DNA from: Lentzea fradiae
GTDB lineage: Bacteria; Actinomycetota; Actinomycetes; Mycobacteriales; Pseudonocardiaceae
Assembly (NCBI RefSeq): GCF_900100955.1
Contig: NZ_FNCC01000004.1
Span: forward strand, 468,337 to 532,336
Reading direction: 5' to 3'
Length of the DNA: 64,000 nucleotides
The notes under the pieces were generated by a model, which did no database searches, was not told where the DNA came from, and saw only the letters and a program-made list of their open reading frames with translations. A program made the translations under genes and the position numbers. Shown here piece after piece: positions 1-9,077 of the stretch (its first letter is position 1; each line of letters begins with the position of its first letter).

Positions 1-1
1 G

Positions 2-751
2 GCCGCGCACGGGTTCGTCACGCTGGCGCTGGGCTACTTCGGCGTCGAGGGCCTGCCGGACCACCTCGTCGACATCCCGCTGGAGTACTTCGGCGACGCG
101 ATCGAGTACCTGTCCGAGCGGGCGAGCGGCATCGGTGTCGTGGGCGGGTCGCGCGGCGGTGAGCTGGCGCTGCTGGTCGGCTCGACGTTCCCGCAGGTGA
201 AGGCGGTCGTCAGCGTGGTGGGCAGTGGCGTGGTGACGCAGGCGATCGGGCCCGGCGCGAACCTGCTGCAGAAGCTCTCGTACGAAGCCGCCTCGTGGAC
301 GCGCAAGGGCGAGCCGCTGCCGTACCTGCCGTACTACGTGGGCGAGGAGCTGCGGGCCAAGATGGTCGACGGCGAACCGGTGCCGCTGCGGCTCGCGTTC
401 GACCTGGAGGACGGCGTCCCGGAGGAGGCCGAGATCCCCGTCGAACGGATCTCCGGCGGTGTGTTGCTCATCTCGTCCGGGCACGACGACTCGTGGCCCT
501 GCGTGGAGCTGAGCGAGGTCGCGCTGCGGCGCTTGAAGGACCACGACCACCCCTTCCCGCACGAGCACGTCGTGTATCCCGAGGCAGGACACCTGATCGC
601 GGGCCCGCCCCACCGGCCGGTCACCGACGTCACCTACCCGGGGCCCGGTGTCACCTTCTCGGGTGGTGGTGTTCCGCGCGCCACCGCGCACGCCAGGGTG
701 GACGCCTGGAAACGGACGGTTGAGTTCTTGCGGGAGCAGCTCGGGACCTAG
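2..751 (+). CDS. Acyl-CoA thioesterase/BAAT C-terminal-type hydrolase (5' truncated)
   Basis: An alpha/beta hydrolase of the acyl-CoA thioester hydrolase / bile-acid-CoA:amino-acid N-acyltransferase (BAAT) C-terminal family; the substrate is unknown. The frame is open from base 2, so the start lies outside the window. The visible part opens with AAHGFVTLALGYFG and an IPLEYF segment typical of the family. The nucleophile elbow GGSRGGE (bases 146-166) supplies the catalytic Ser, a probable acid Asp lies in SSGHDDSW, and the catalytic His is in YPEAGHLI near base 590. The stop TAG at 749-751 is shared with the -10 of the next gene. Its position upstream of lpdA/prmC is not the usual prfA context. 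The family call is solid; the physiological role is not inferable. Confidence 0.8.
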   Translation, partial: AAHGFVTLALGYFGVEGLPDHLVDIPLEYFGDAIEYLSERASGIGVVGGSRGGELALLVGSTFPQVKAVVSVVGSGVVTQAIGPGANLLQKLSYEAASWTRKGEPLPYLPYYVGEELRAKMVDGEPVPLRLAFDLEDGVPEEAEIPVERISGGVLLISSGHDDSWPCVELSEVALRRLKDHDHPFPHEHVVYPEAGHLIAGPPHRPVTDVTYPGPGVTFSGGGVPRATAHARVDAWKRTVEFLREQLGT

Positions 752-754
752 GGT
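749..754 (+). promoter_or_regulatory. Leaderless -10 of lpdA (TAGGGT)
   Basis: TAGGGT ends 6 nt before the lpdA ATG, and no Shine-Dalgarno sequence lies between. It overlaps the TAG stop of the upstream hydrolase. The same -10/6-7 nt/start-codon geometry recurs at many genes in this window. Confidence 0.5.
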
Positions 755-760
755 GTGCTC

Positions 761-2146
<1,386 letters not shown>

Positions 2147-2157
2147 GGTCCCGACCG

Positions 2158-3030
2158 ATGATGAACCGGCAGCCGCTCCGCCTCGCCGTCTCCGAGGCGG
2201 CCAGGATCCTCGCGGACGCGGGGGTGGACAGCCCGCGCGTCGACGCGGAGTACCTGGCCGCCCACGTGCTCGGCGTGGAACGGGGGCGGCTGCCGCTCAT
2301 TCCGCTGGTCGACCCGCCGGTGATCGACCAGCTGCACAAGCTCGTGCGGGTGCGCGCCTCGCGCATCCCGTTGCAGCACATCCTCGGCTGGGCTCCGATG
2401 GGGCCCGTGGACGTCGAGGTCGGGCCGGGGGTCTTCGTGCCGCGGCCGGAGACCGAGCTGCTGCTGGAGTGGGGCCTGAAGGCGGTGGCGGGCGTTACGG
2501 CACCCGTGGTCGTCGACCTGTGCACGGGCACGGGCGCCCTGGCGCTGGCCATCGCGGCGTCCCGGCCGGACGCCGTCGTGCACGCCGTGGAGATCGACCC
2601 GCAGGCGCTGGCGTGGACCCGCCGCAACGCCGACGCCCGCATCGCGGCGGGGGACACCCCGATCCGCCTGCACTCCGGTGACGCCACCGACCCGTCCCTG
2701 CTGTCCGATCTGGACGGTCAGGTCGACCTGGTGGTGTGCAACCCGCCCTACGTGCCGGAGGGAACCCCGGTGCAGCCCGAGGTGGGCGAGCACGACCCGC
2801 ACCACGCGGTGTTCTCCGGCGCGGACGGCCTGGACGTGATCCGGCACGTCGTGTCGGCCGCCGCCCGGTGGCTGCGTCCCGGCGGTGCCGTGGCGATCGA
2901 GCACGACGACACGCACGGCGAGTCGGTGCCGGCGCTGCTGTCGGCACGCCGGGTGCTCACGGACGTGGCCGACCACGCCGACCTGGCCGGACGGCCGCGG
3001 TTCGCGACCGCCCGCAAAGCCGGTCTCTGA
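2158..3030 (+). CDS. prmC: Peptide chain release factor N5-glutamine methyltransferase
   Basis: A 290-aa HemK/PrmC-type SAM-dependent methyltransferase that methylates the Gln of the GGQ motif in release factors. An N-terminal helical domain carries PLQHILG and VFVPRPETELL, followed by a Rossmann domain with the SAM motif DLCTGTGALAL and the signature N195-P-P-Y198. Starts ATG 2158 and ATG 2161 are adjacent. In actinobacteria prmC normally follows prfA and precedes tsaC. Here lpdA is upstream and tsaC is 3.6 kb downstream, beyond the TIR island, yet the sequence looks like the standard orthologue. It is probably translated from the lpdA transcript. Confidence 0.92.
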   Translation: MMNRQPLRLAVSEAARILADAGVDSPRVDAEYLAAHVLGVERGRLPLIPLVDPPVIDQLHKLVRVRASRIPLQHILGWAPMGPVDVEVGPGVFVPRPETELLLEWGLKAVAGVTAPVVVDLCTGTGALALAIAASRPDAVVHAVEIDPQALAWTRRNADARIAAGDTPIRLHSGDATDPSLLSDLDGQVDLVVCNPPYVPEGTPVQPEVGEHDPHHAVFSGADGLDVIRHVVSAAARWLRPGGAVAIEHDDTHGESVPALLSARRVLTDVADHADLAGRPRFATARKAGL

Positions 3031-3037
3031 GCCTGCC

Positions 3038-3082
3038 TCCGGCAATGCCGTCCGTAACCTTCCGGCAATGCCGTCCGTAACC
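3038..3082. repeat. Two tandem copies of a 22-bp unit (period 23)
   Basis: The unit TCCGGCAATGCCGTCCGTAACC occurs at 3038-3059 and again, identical, at 3061-3082, just after the prmC stop. The unit itself is described by its ends: it begins TCCGGCAATG and ends CCGTAACC. No similar unit was noticed elsewhere in the window. Confidence 0.85.
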
Positions 3083-3122
3083 CCTCTGCCCCGCTCGCAA
3101 CTCTCTTTCGCGTTTCCCTTGC

Positions 3123-3148
3123 CGCACGCGGGGCCCTTTCGTACTGTC
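3123..3148. repeat. 26-bp block identical to 53973-53998
   Basis: The intergenic block beginning CGCACGCGGGG and ending CGTACTGTC recurs base for base 50.8 kb away at 53973-53998, where it forms one arm and the loop start of a 20-bp perfect hairpin. Here the second arm is replaced by another palindrome (3154-3174). It may be a degenerate copy of a dispersed intergenic hairpin element. Confidence 0.85.
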
Positions 3149-3153
3149 TCGGC

Positions 3154-3174
3154 GTACGCGGGGTCCCCGCGTAC
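3154..3174. terminator. Perfect 10-bp palindromic hairpin downstream of prmC
   Basis: Arms GTACGCGGGG and CCCCGCGTAC flank a single T. It lies between prmC (+) and the convergent small gene (-), so it could act as a bidirectional terminator, but there is no T-tract. The rest of the 3031-3269 gap holds only the 22-bp tandem repeat and the dispersed 26-bp block. Confidence 0.45.
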
Positions 3175-3269
3175 TAAAGCCACGTCACGCGGGGGAGGCG
3201 GGGACCGCTGGGCGGATGACACACGGGGGTGTGATGGGCAAAGGCGGAACGGCACCTCTGGCACAGCGC

Positions 3270-3593
3270 TCAGAAGAGCGCGTCGAAGGCCCTCGCCAGG
3301 TCCTTCATCTGCTCGCCGACGCCGCGGTCGGCCAGCTCCTCCATCAGGTGGTGCGCGACGTCCCTGCTCGGCCTGGGCTTGCGCGCCTCCGCCCGCAGGT
3401 CGTCGACCGCCTCGATGGTCGCCGTCGGCGCCAGGGTCGCGCGCAGCTCGGCGCGCAGCTCGTCGAGCAGCCGCAGGACGGCGCTGACGTCCTGGATGCG
3501 TCCGATGTGGACGTTGCCGGTCCTGGCGGAGCCGCTGGTGCCCACGTTGCTGCCGATCACCGGTCCGCGGATCTCGAAGTTCCGTTCGTTCAT
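3270..3593 (-). CDS. Small protein with GPVIGSN...ARTG motif, TIR-island component
   Basis: A 107-aa protein of unknown function. The N-terminus (residues 8-27, core GPVIGSNVGTSGSARTG) matches the C-terminal tail of the protein encoded just upstream: 14 of 23 aligned positions are identical. The rest is charged and probably helical (LRLLDELRAELRATL, then HLMEELADRGVGEQMKDLARAFDALF). There is no signal peptide or membrane segment. Its ATG overlaps the upstream stop by 4 nt (ATGA), implying translational coupling and a joint product. The shared Gly/Asn/Ser-rich segment may be an assembly or docking motif (inference). Confidence 0.7.
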   Translation of the reverse strand: MNERNFEIRGPVIGSNVGTSGSARTGNVHIGRIQDVSAVLRLLDELRAELRATLAPTATIEAVDDLRAEARKPRPSRDVAHHLMEELADRGVGEQMKDLARAFDALF

Positions 3594-5332
3594 GAGCGTT
3601 CCTTGGCCTTGCGGATGGACGTGTCACCGGTGCGCGCCTTGCCGGCCGTGGCGATGTTGCTGGAGATCACCGGGCCGGTGATGTGCACGTTGTTGTTCGT
3701 CACCTGCATGGCCTGTTCCATGAACTCGGTGACCGAGATGCCCCTGCTCTCCAGGAACTCGCCCAGCGTCCGCAGCAGCCGCGACTCCAGCACCTTGATG
3801 TAGCGCTCGACGTCGGTGAGCTGGAAGTAGTTGTCGACCTCCTTCCTGCTGGCGAGCTCGCGCAGGCTGGTCTTGGCGCCGTAGCGCTCGGCGACGAACG
3901 TGCCCTCCGCCTGGTGGATGGGCGTCATCCAGCTGACCGCCGTCGCGAACCGCTTCGCGAGCGTCGCCGGGAACCTCACCAGGTCGGCGGCGGCCTCCAG
4001 CAGTGGTCGGCCCGACTGCTCCGGCAGCACGTCGATCTCGCGGTGGCGTTCCACGATCGGGTGCAGGATGCACGGAGTCCACTCGGCGTAGAGCATCTCG
4101 TCGTCGAGCCCGAACGTCAGGTAGGCCGACACGACGACGTCGCGGTCCCACGTCTCGACCTGGAACGCGCGATAGTGGCGCATCCACTCCATCGGCCGGG
4201 ACACCAGACCGTCCACGACGGACCTGTCGACGGTCGTGCGCGGCGAGTGGTCCCTGTCCGGCAGGACGATCCGCGCCGCCTCGTCGTCGATGTGGTCGAC
4301 CAGCTCGACCGAGGAGACGACGACCTTGTCGCTCGTCCTGAGCTCCCGCAGCCGGTGGCCGGGCGAGAGCGAGGGCGACCTGCCCGTCTTCAGCAGCTCC
4401 GCGGTGAGGTGCTCGTACAGCTCGACCAGGGTGAACCCGGGCAGCGGCACGTCGGTCTTCGCGCCTCGGGCGGGCTTCAGCGGCAGCGCCATCGACCACG
4501 GCTCGAACATCGTCCCGGACCCGACGAACGGCCGGTAGCCGTGGTAGACGACCACCTGGGCCGCGTCCGGGTCGTCAGGTTCCTCGTCCTCGTCGACCGG
4601 GTACAGCGCGAGCGCTTCGACGTAGCTCGAGTGCCCGAGCCGCCGCAGTTTCCACTCGTTGCGCCAGAGCCCCTCCTCGCCCGCGCTCGTGCGGAAGTGC
4701 GTGCGGCGGAAGCTCTTCGTGACCAGCAGCCAGACGACGACCCGGTCGGCCAGCAGCACCGCGAAGAGCAGGATCACCGCGACGATCGTGATCGCGAGCC
4801 CGGCGTCGTAGCTCTCCGGCTCGTACTCCTCCCAGTAGTAGCTGCTGTACCTGTCGGCGGCGGCGAGATCTTCCGTGAACTTGTAGAGCACGAAGAACAG
4901 CGCGATGACGCTGGCGATCGTGCCGAGCGCGAGCGGTCCGCGCATGTGCGGCGGCAGGGCCTGCCGCGGCTTGCGCTCGAACGCCGGCCGCGCCGAGGTG
5001 GCGAGCGCCGCGCCCACCGCGACCAGGAACCACGCCCCGAGGAACGTTCCGCTTCCGGCGAAGAGCGCCACCACCGCCAGCACCAGCGCCAGCGAGTCGC
5101 GCACCTTGCGCCGCGTGCGCGCCGCCACCGCCTCCCGCAGCACCGCGCCGGCGTTGACGCCCGGCGAGCGGGGAATCGACCGGGTCGCCTCCACGAGGTA
5201 CTCGCGAATGGCCGAGTCCGCGAACTCCTCGTCGCGGTGAGCGGCTCCGCAGAGGAAGCGCGTTGTGTCGTCGCGTAACTTCGGAACTGCCTTTCCTGTC
5301 GCTTCCGGCGGAGTTGACATTGTCCTGTCCAC
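3590..5332 (-). CDS. Four-TM membrane protein with C-terminal GPVISSN...ARTG tail
   Basis: A 580-aa integral membrane protein of unknown function, similar in style to uncharacterised actinomycete proteins. A cytosolic N-terminal segment (residues 20-75, including RFLCGAAHRDEEFADSAIRE) precedes hydrophobic segments at about 80-95, 96-111, 133-151 and 177-204. A large soluble C-terminal region of about 375 residues ends in the tail at 551-570 (GPVISSNIATAGKARTGD) that is echoed in the next gene. The start is GTG 5332, with ATG 5320 as alternative; neither has a convincing ribosome site. It is divergent from the TIR gene across about 160 bp. A role as membrane partner of the TIR protein is inference from layout. 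Confidence 0.75.
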   Translation of the reverse strand: MDRTMSTPPEATGKAVPKLRDDTTRFLCGAAHRDEEFADSAIREYLVEATRSIPRSPGVNAGAVLREAVAARTRRKVRDSLALVLAVVALFAGSGTFLGAWFLVAVGAALATSARPAFERKPRQALPPHMRGPLALGTIASVIALFFVLYKFTEDLAAADRYSSYYWEEYEPESYDAGLAITIVAVILLFAVLLADRVVVWLLVTKSFRRTHFRTSAGEEGLWRNEWKLRRLGHSSYVEALALYPVDEDEEPDDPDAAQVVVYHGYRPFVGSGTMFEPWSMALPLKPARGAKTDVPLPGFTLVELYEHLTAELLKTGRSPSLSPGHRLRELRTSDKVVVSSVELVDHIDDEAARIVLPDRDHSPRTTVDRSVVDGLVSRPMEWMRHYRAFQVETWDRDVVVSAYLTFGLDDEMLYAEWTPCILHPIVERHREIDVLPEQSGRPLLEAAADLVRFPATLAKRFATAVSWMTPIHQAEGTFVAERYGAKTSLRELASRKEVDNYFQLTDVERYIKVLESRLLRTLGEFLESRGISVTEFMEQAMQVTNNNVHITGPVISSNIATAGKARTGDTSIRKAKERS

Positions 5333-5417
5333 TTTCTGTCATTGAATTAAGCGACGGGTGTCTGTGCTGGTCACGGACGTGCTGAGACAGCGGACAACGC
5401 ATATTTCACCCTATCGG

Positions 5418-5436
5418 TGGCACAATAACGGTGCCA
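5418..5436. promoter_or_regulatory. Inverted repeat in the TIR/membrane-protein divergent promoter
   Basis: TGGCAC and GTGCCA arms are separated by 7 nt in an unusually AT-rich stretch between the two divergent genes. It could be an operator controlling both directions. Confidence 0.35.
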
Positions 5437-5495
5437 GCTCGGAATGGGGTGCGAATGCCGGAACAGCGAATTGTCAATGCGCCGAACGAGGGCAG

Positions 5496-6443
5496 ATGAC
5501 GCCCTTCCCGGACGCTCCGCCGATCCGCCTCTTCCTCAGCTACGCGCGGCAGGACGACGTGGTGATGGACTTCGTCGGCCCGTTCGCCGAGTCGCTGCGG
5601 CACTACGCCCACGCCGACCGCGGCCGGGCGCTGGAGGTGTTCCTCGACCGCGACCAGATCGGCTGGGGCGACCTCGTGCAGCCGGTCCTGCGCGCGGCGG
5701 TGCGCGGCGCCACCGCGTTCGTCCCCGTGCTGACCCGCCGCTACTTCGACCGCCCGTACTGCCGCGAAGAGCTGTTCCTGTTCCACAACCAGGCCGTCGT
5801 CGACGGCGTGCGCGGCCTGCTCCTGCCGGTCGTGCTGCTGGGCGAGGACTTCCTCACCGAGGACAACGAGGACCTGGCCGTCCGGATCGTGCGCGAACGC
5901 CAGCACCGCAGCGTCCGCGAAGCGTGGCTGGAGGGTCCGGGCTCACCGGCGTGGCGACGCACGATGGTGGCGCTGGCGTCCGAGGTGGTCGACGCCGTCG
6001 AGGCGGCCGAGCAGGCGCTGGCGGCCGGCACCCCCGCCGCCCCCGCCGACGCCGCCGGTGAGCTGGACCGGTTCTCGGCGGACGTCTCCCGCATGGCCGA
6101 GGTCGCGGGCGCCGTCGTCGCGGAGTTCCGGACCCGGCTCGGCGACTGGTCCGGTCTGCTCGCGGCGGCCACCCGGCTGCGGGACGCCGGTCGCGCGTTC
6201 GAACGCCGCGCCTTCGAGGTGGACCGGGTCCTGCGCGTGACCGGTGCGTCGTGGGCGTTCCCGCCGGAGCTCGACGACGTGCTCCCCGGAGTGGAGGCGT
6301 TGCTGGCGAGCACCCACCGCCTGGAGGTCTCCGACGTGCCCGCCCGCCGCACGATGGCGGTGTTCCGGGAAGGGCTCGTCGCGCTGCGCAGCGGCACGCG
6401 GGTCGTCCAGACGTGGCCGGAGTTGCCAAAACCTGGTCAATAA
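5496..6443 (+). CDS. TIR-domain protein (putative NADase effector)
   Basis: A 315-aa protein with an N-terminal TIR domain (about residues 10-150): strand/box 1 IRLFLSYARQDD, box-2-like FLDRDQIGWGDL, and PYCREEL, in which E92 occupies the position of the catalytic glutamate of NAD-cleaving TIR enzymes. Residues about 165-315 are Ala/Arg-rich and probably helical with no recognised domain; there are no membrane segments. Start ATG 5496 is preferred over ATG 5358 because the domain begins immediately after it and GAGGG precedes it. It is divergent from the two-gene membrane/small-protein operon, and the whole unit lies between prmC and tsaC. Bacterial TIR proteins commonly act in anti-phage or abortive responses; that role here is inference. 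Confidence 0.85.
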   Translation: MTPFPDAPPIRLFLSYARQDDVVMDFVGPFAESLRHYAHADRGRALEVFLDRDQIGWGDLVQPVLRAAVRGATAFVPVLTRRYFDRPYCREELFLFHNQAVVDGVRGLLLPVVLLGEDFLTEDNEDLAVRIVRERQHRSVREAWLEGPGSPAWRRTMVALASEVVDAVEAAEQALAAGTPAAPADAAGELDRFSADVSRMAEVAGAVVAEFRTRLGDWSGLLAAATRLRDAGRAFERRAFEVDRVLRVTGASWAFPPELDDVLPGVEALLASTHRLEVSDVPARRTMAVFREGLVALRSGTRVVQTWPELPKPGQ

Positions 6444-6499
6444 CGCGACGTCAGAAGGTTTTCAGGGCCGAACGGACGTAAGTTCTGCTGCGGGGAGGG

Positions 6500-6548
6500 C
6501 ACGCGGTCACGCGCCCGGAGGAACCGTCGCCTCGCGCGTGACCGCGTG
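6500..6548. terminator. 15-bp perfect stem hairpin after the TIR gene
   Basis: Arms CACGCGGTCACGCGC (6500-6514) and its exact reverse complement (6534-6548) flank a 19-nt loop. It lies between the TIR gene and the tsaC promoter. It lacks a T-tract, so a regulatory or insulating role is equally possible. Confidence 0.5.
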
Positions 6549-6623
6549 TGCGGCCGGTCCGGGGAGCGGACCCGTTCGGAGGGCACATCGCGGGCCTTGC
6601 GCCACCCGCCGGGGACGGCTGGC

Positions 6624-6629
6624 TAGGCT
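6624..6629 (+). promoter_or_regulatory. Leaderless -10 of tsaC (TAGGCT)
   Basis: TAGGCT ends 7 nt before GTG 6637, and there is no Shine-Dalgarno sequence. It supports the GTG as start and gives tsaC a promoter independent of the TIR island. Confidence 0.5.
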
Positions 6630-6636
6630 CAGCGAG

Positions 6637-7287
6637 GTGAGCACGGTCTACGACTGCAGCGAACCGGACAACCGCGCGGCGGGACTCGCCGCGGCAGCCG
6701 GCGCGGTGCGCAGCGGGCGCCTCGTCGTCCTGCCGACCGACACCGTCTACGGGCTCGGCTGCGACGCGTTCGACGCCGAAGCCGTCCGGAGTCTTCTCGC
6801 CGCCAAGGGCCGCGGGCCCGACATGCCGGTGCCGGTGCTGGTCGGCTCCTGGACCACCATCGACGGGCTGGTCCTGAGCGTCCCCCGCCAGGCGCGGGCG
6901 CTCATCGAGGCGTTCTGGCCCGGCGGGCTGAGCATCGTGCTGCCGCACGCGCCCAGCCTCGCGTGGGACCTCGGGCAGACCCGCGGCACGGTCATGCTGC
7001 GCATGCCGCTGCACCCGGTCGCGCTCGAGCTGCTGCGCGACGTCGGCCCGATGGCCGTGTCCAGCGCGAACAAGACGGGGCACCCGCCCGCCGCCAGCGC
7101 GCGGGAGGCGCTCGACCAGCTCGGCGACGCCGTGCCGGTGTACCTCGACGGAGGGCTCAGCGGGGAGAACATCCCCTCGACCATCGTCGACCTCACCGGC
7201 CCCGACGCGGTGATCCTGCGCGAGGGCGCGGTCAGCGGAGCCGAGGTCAACGAGGTGCTCGGTGTCGAGGTGGACGTCGCGCGCTGA
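6637..7287 (+). CDS. tsaC: L-threonylcarbamoyladenylate synthase
   Basis: A 216-aa Sua5/YciO/YrdC-family enzyme that makes threonylcarbamoyl-AMP from Thr, bicarbonate and ATP for the t6A modification of ANN-decoding tRNAs. Family features seen are GRLVVLPTDTVYGLGCDA, the KGRGPDMPVPVLV segment (family KxR...P), FWPGGLSIVLP, and SSANKTGHPPA followed by GENIPSTIVDLT. It is a single YrdC domain without the Sua5 extension. The start is set by GTG 6637 behind TAGGCT; the open frame continues upstream but shows no domain. It normally sits directly after prmC; here the TIR island separates them. The membrane glycosyltransferase gene follows. Confidence 0.92.
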   Translation: MSTVYDCSEPDNRAAGLAAAAGAVRSGRLVVLPTDTVYGLGCDAFDAEAVRSLLAAKGRGPDMPVPVLVGSWTTIDGLVLSVPRQARALIEAFWPGGLSIVLPHAPSLAWDLGQTRGTVMLRMPLHPVALELLRDVGPMAVSSANKTGHPPAASAREALDQLGDAVPVYLDGGLSGENIPSTIVDLTGPDAVILREGAVSGAEVNEVLGVEVDVAR

Positions 7288-7369
7288 GGCGCGGCTGCCA
7301 GAATTGATCATGACGCCGCGAGTACCGTGGCGAGCACCCCGACCGACCCCGAAATGATCCAACCCCCGA

Positions 7370-8524
7370 ATGATTGGTAGGCCCGTGGGGCCCGCATCCT
7401 CGTTCGTCCTTCCCGTGCGCGAGTACCTGCTCGTCGCGCTGATCGCCGCCGTCGTCACGTTCCTGCTCGTCGGGCTGGTGCGCGCGATGGCGTTCCGGCT
7501 CGGTGCGGTGGCCTACCCGCGGCAGCGCGACGTGCACGTGCAGCCCATGCCCCGCATGGGCGGCGTCGCCATCTACGGCGGCGTGCTGTGCGGCATGTTC
7601 GTGGCGCACCAGCTGCCGGTGCTGCGGGCGGCGTTCGACTTCTCCAACGACCCGTACGGCGTGATCGTCGCCGGCGGTGTCATCGTGCTCGTGGGCGCGA
7701 TCGACGACAGGTTCGAGCTCGACTCGCTCACCAAGCTCGCGGGACAGGTCACCGCGGCGGGCATCCTCGTGCTGTTCGGCCTCCAGTGGATGATCGCGTG
7801 GGTGCCGTGGGACGGCGGCGCGACCATCTCGCTCGACCAGAACCAGGGCGCGCTGCTGACCGTGCTGCTCGCGGTCACCATGATCAACGCGATGAACTTC
7901 GTCGACGGCCTCGACGGCCTGGCCGCCGGCATCGGGCTCATCGCCGCCGCCGCCACCTGCGCGTTCTCGATCGGGCTGCTGGTCGAGCGGCAGGGCGCGG
8001 TCGAGGCGTACCCGCCCGCGCTGATCGCCGCCGCGCTCGCGGGCGCCTGCCTGGGGTTCCTGCCGCACAACTTCAACCCCGCGCGCATCTTCATGGGCGA
8101 CTCGGGGTCCATGCTCATCGGCCTCATGCTCGCCGCCGCCACGACCAGCGCCTCCGGCAAGATCAACCAGGCCACCGGCAGCGCCGCGGACCTGCTCGGT
8201 CTGCTCTCGCCGCTGATCGTCGTCGCCGCCGTGCTGTTCGTGCCGCTGCTCGACCTGCTGATGGCCATCATCCGGCGCACCCGGCGCGGCGAGAGCCCGT
8301 TCTCGCCGGACAAGATGCACCTGCACCACCGGCTGCTGGAGATCGGCCACTCGCAGCGCCGCGCCGTGCTGCTCATCTACCTGTGGGCGGGCGTGCTGGC
8401 GTTCGGCGCGGTGGCGCTGACGTTGTTCGACCCGGTCATCGTGGCGACCTGTTTCGTCATCGGTCTGGTCGTGACGTTCGTGGTCTCGGTCATCCCGCGG
8501 TTGCGCGAAGCGCGCAAGCCGTGA
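7370..8524 (+). CDS. MraY/WecA-family undecaprenyl-phosphate sugar-1-phosphate transferase
   Basis: A 384-aa polytopic membrane enzyme of the polyprenyl-phosphate N-acetylhexosamine-1-phosphate transferase family (WecA/TagO type). It starts assembly of arabinogalactan linker or cell-wall glycopolymers. About eleven hydrophobic segments are present, with the family motifs GAIDDRFEL, NFVDGLDGLA, IFMGDSGSM and HLHHRL on cytosolic loops. Acidic residues for Mg2+ binding are intact. The start is ATG 7370; GTG 7385, preceded by GGTAGG, is an equally good alternative. Location between tsaC and atpI is the conserved actinobacterial arrangement. Donor sugar specificity cannot be told from sequence. 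Confidence 0.88.
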   Translation: MIGRPVGPASSFVLPVREYLLVALIAAVVTFLLVGLVRAMAFRLGAVAYPRQRDVHVQPMPRMGGVAIYGGVLCGMFVAHQLPVLRAAFDFSNDPYGVIVAGGVIVLVGAIDDRFELDSLTKLAGQVTAAGILVLFGLQWMIAWVPWDGGATISLDQNQGALLTVLLAVTMINAMNFVDGLDGLAAGIGLIAAAATCAFSIGLLVERQGAVEAYPPALIAAALAGACLGFLPHNFNPARIFMGDSGSMLIGLMLAAATTSASGKINQATGSAADLLGLLSPLIVVAAVLFVPLLDLLMAIIRRTRRGESPFSPDKMHLHHRLLEIGHSQRRAVLLIYLWAGVLAFGAVALTLFDPVIVATCFVIGLVVTFVVSVIPRLREARKP

Positions 8525-8568
8525 CCCGGTGACACCGGAATGACCGGCGCGGTGTGTTCCAGGTCGCT

Positions 8569-8582
8569 TTAACCGCCGTTAA
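8569..8582. promoter_or_regulatory. Palindrome TTAAC-CGCC-GTTAA upstream of the atpI promoter
   Basis: A perfect 5-bp inverted repeat centred about 40 bp upstream of the atpI -10. It could be an operator for the ATP synthase locus. It is the only AT-rich symmetric site in this gap. Confidence 0.3.
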
Positions 8583-8617
8583 CCGGGGCTGCCTGCGAGA
8601 ACCCCGAAGTCGGCCCC

Positions 8618-8623
8618 TAAACT
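8618..8623 (+). promoter_or_regulatory. Leaderless -10 of atpI (TAAACT)
   Basis: TAAACT ends 7 nt before ATG 8631 and no ribosome-binding site is present. It is a likely promoter for the ATP synthase operon. Confidence 0.55.
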
Positions 8624-8630
8624 CCGAGTC

Positions 8631-9077
8631 ATGAGCGACGCGGACAAGGCCGTCACGCACGAGCTGACCGTCCAGCGACTCGCCGGGGAAATGTTCCGCG
8701 AGGCCGCGTGGGCCGCGCTCGGCACCTTTGTCCTCGGCGTGGTCGTGTCAACGGTGATCTGGGGGACCGAGGGTCTCGCCGGGTCGTTGATCGGTGGTGC
8801 GATCGCCATCGGCTCGAGCCTCGCCACGCTGTTGTTGATGCGCAAGACGGCGGCGCTCGACCCGATGTTCGTGATGGTCGCCGCACTCGGCGGATTCATG
8901 GGCAAGCTGATCGTCCTGCTGGCAGCGGTGATCCTGCTGCGCAACCAGGACTGGCTCGAACCCAAGGCGCTCGGAATCACGCTGGTGGCGACTGTTCTCG
9001 TCACGTCGTTCCTGGAGGCCAGGGCCTCGAAGCGCAGTCGCAGCCAGATGGTCGTCCCCGCCTCAGAAGGCGCCTAG
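8631..9077 (+). CDS. atpI: ATP synthase subunit I-like assembly protein
   Basis: A 148-aa membrane protein at the position of AtpI, the accessory protein linked to c-ring assembly. Four hydrophobic segments are visible (for example AALGTFVLGVVVSTVIWG, SLIGGAIAIGSSLATLLL, FVMVAALGGFMGKLIVLLAAVIL, and GITLVATVLVTSFLEA), with an acidic N-terminus and basic C-terminus. AtpI proteins are poorly conserved, so the call rests mainly on position, 149 bp upstream of atpB, and topology. Translation is probably leaderless. Confidence 0.75.
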   Translation: MSDADKAVTHELTVQRLAGEMFREAAWAALGTFVLGVVVSTVIWGTEGLAGSLIGGAIAIGSSLATLLLMRKTAALDPMFVMVAALGGFMGKLIVLLAAVILLRNQDWLEPKALGITLVATVLVTSFLEARASKRSRSQMVVPASEGA

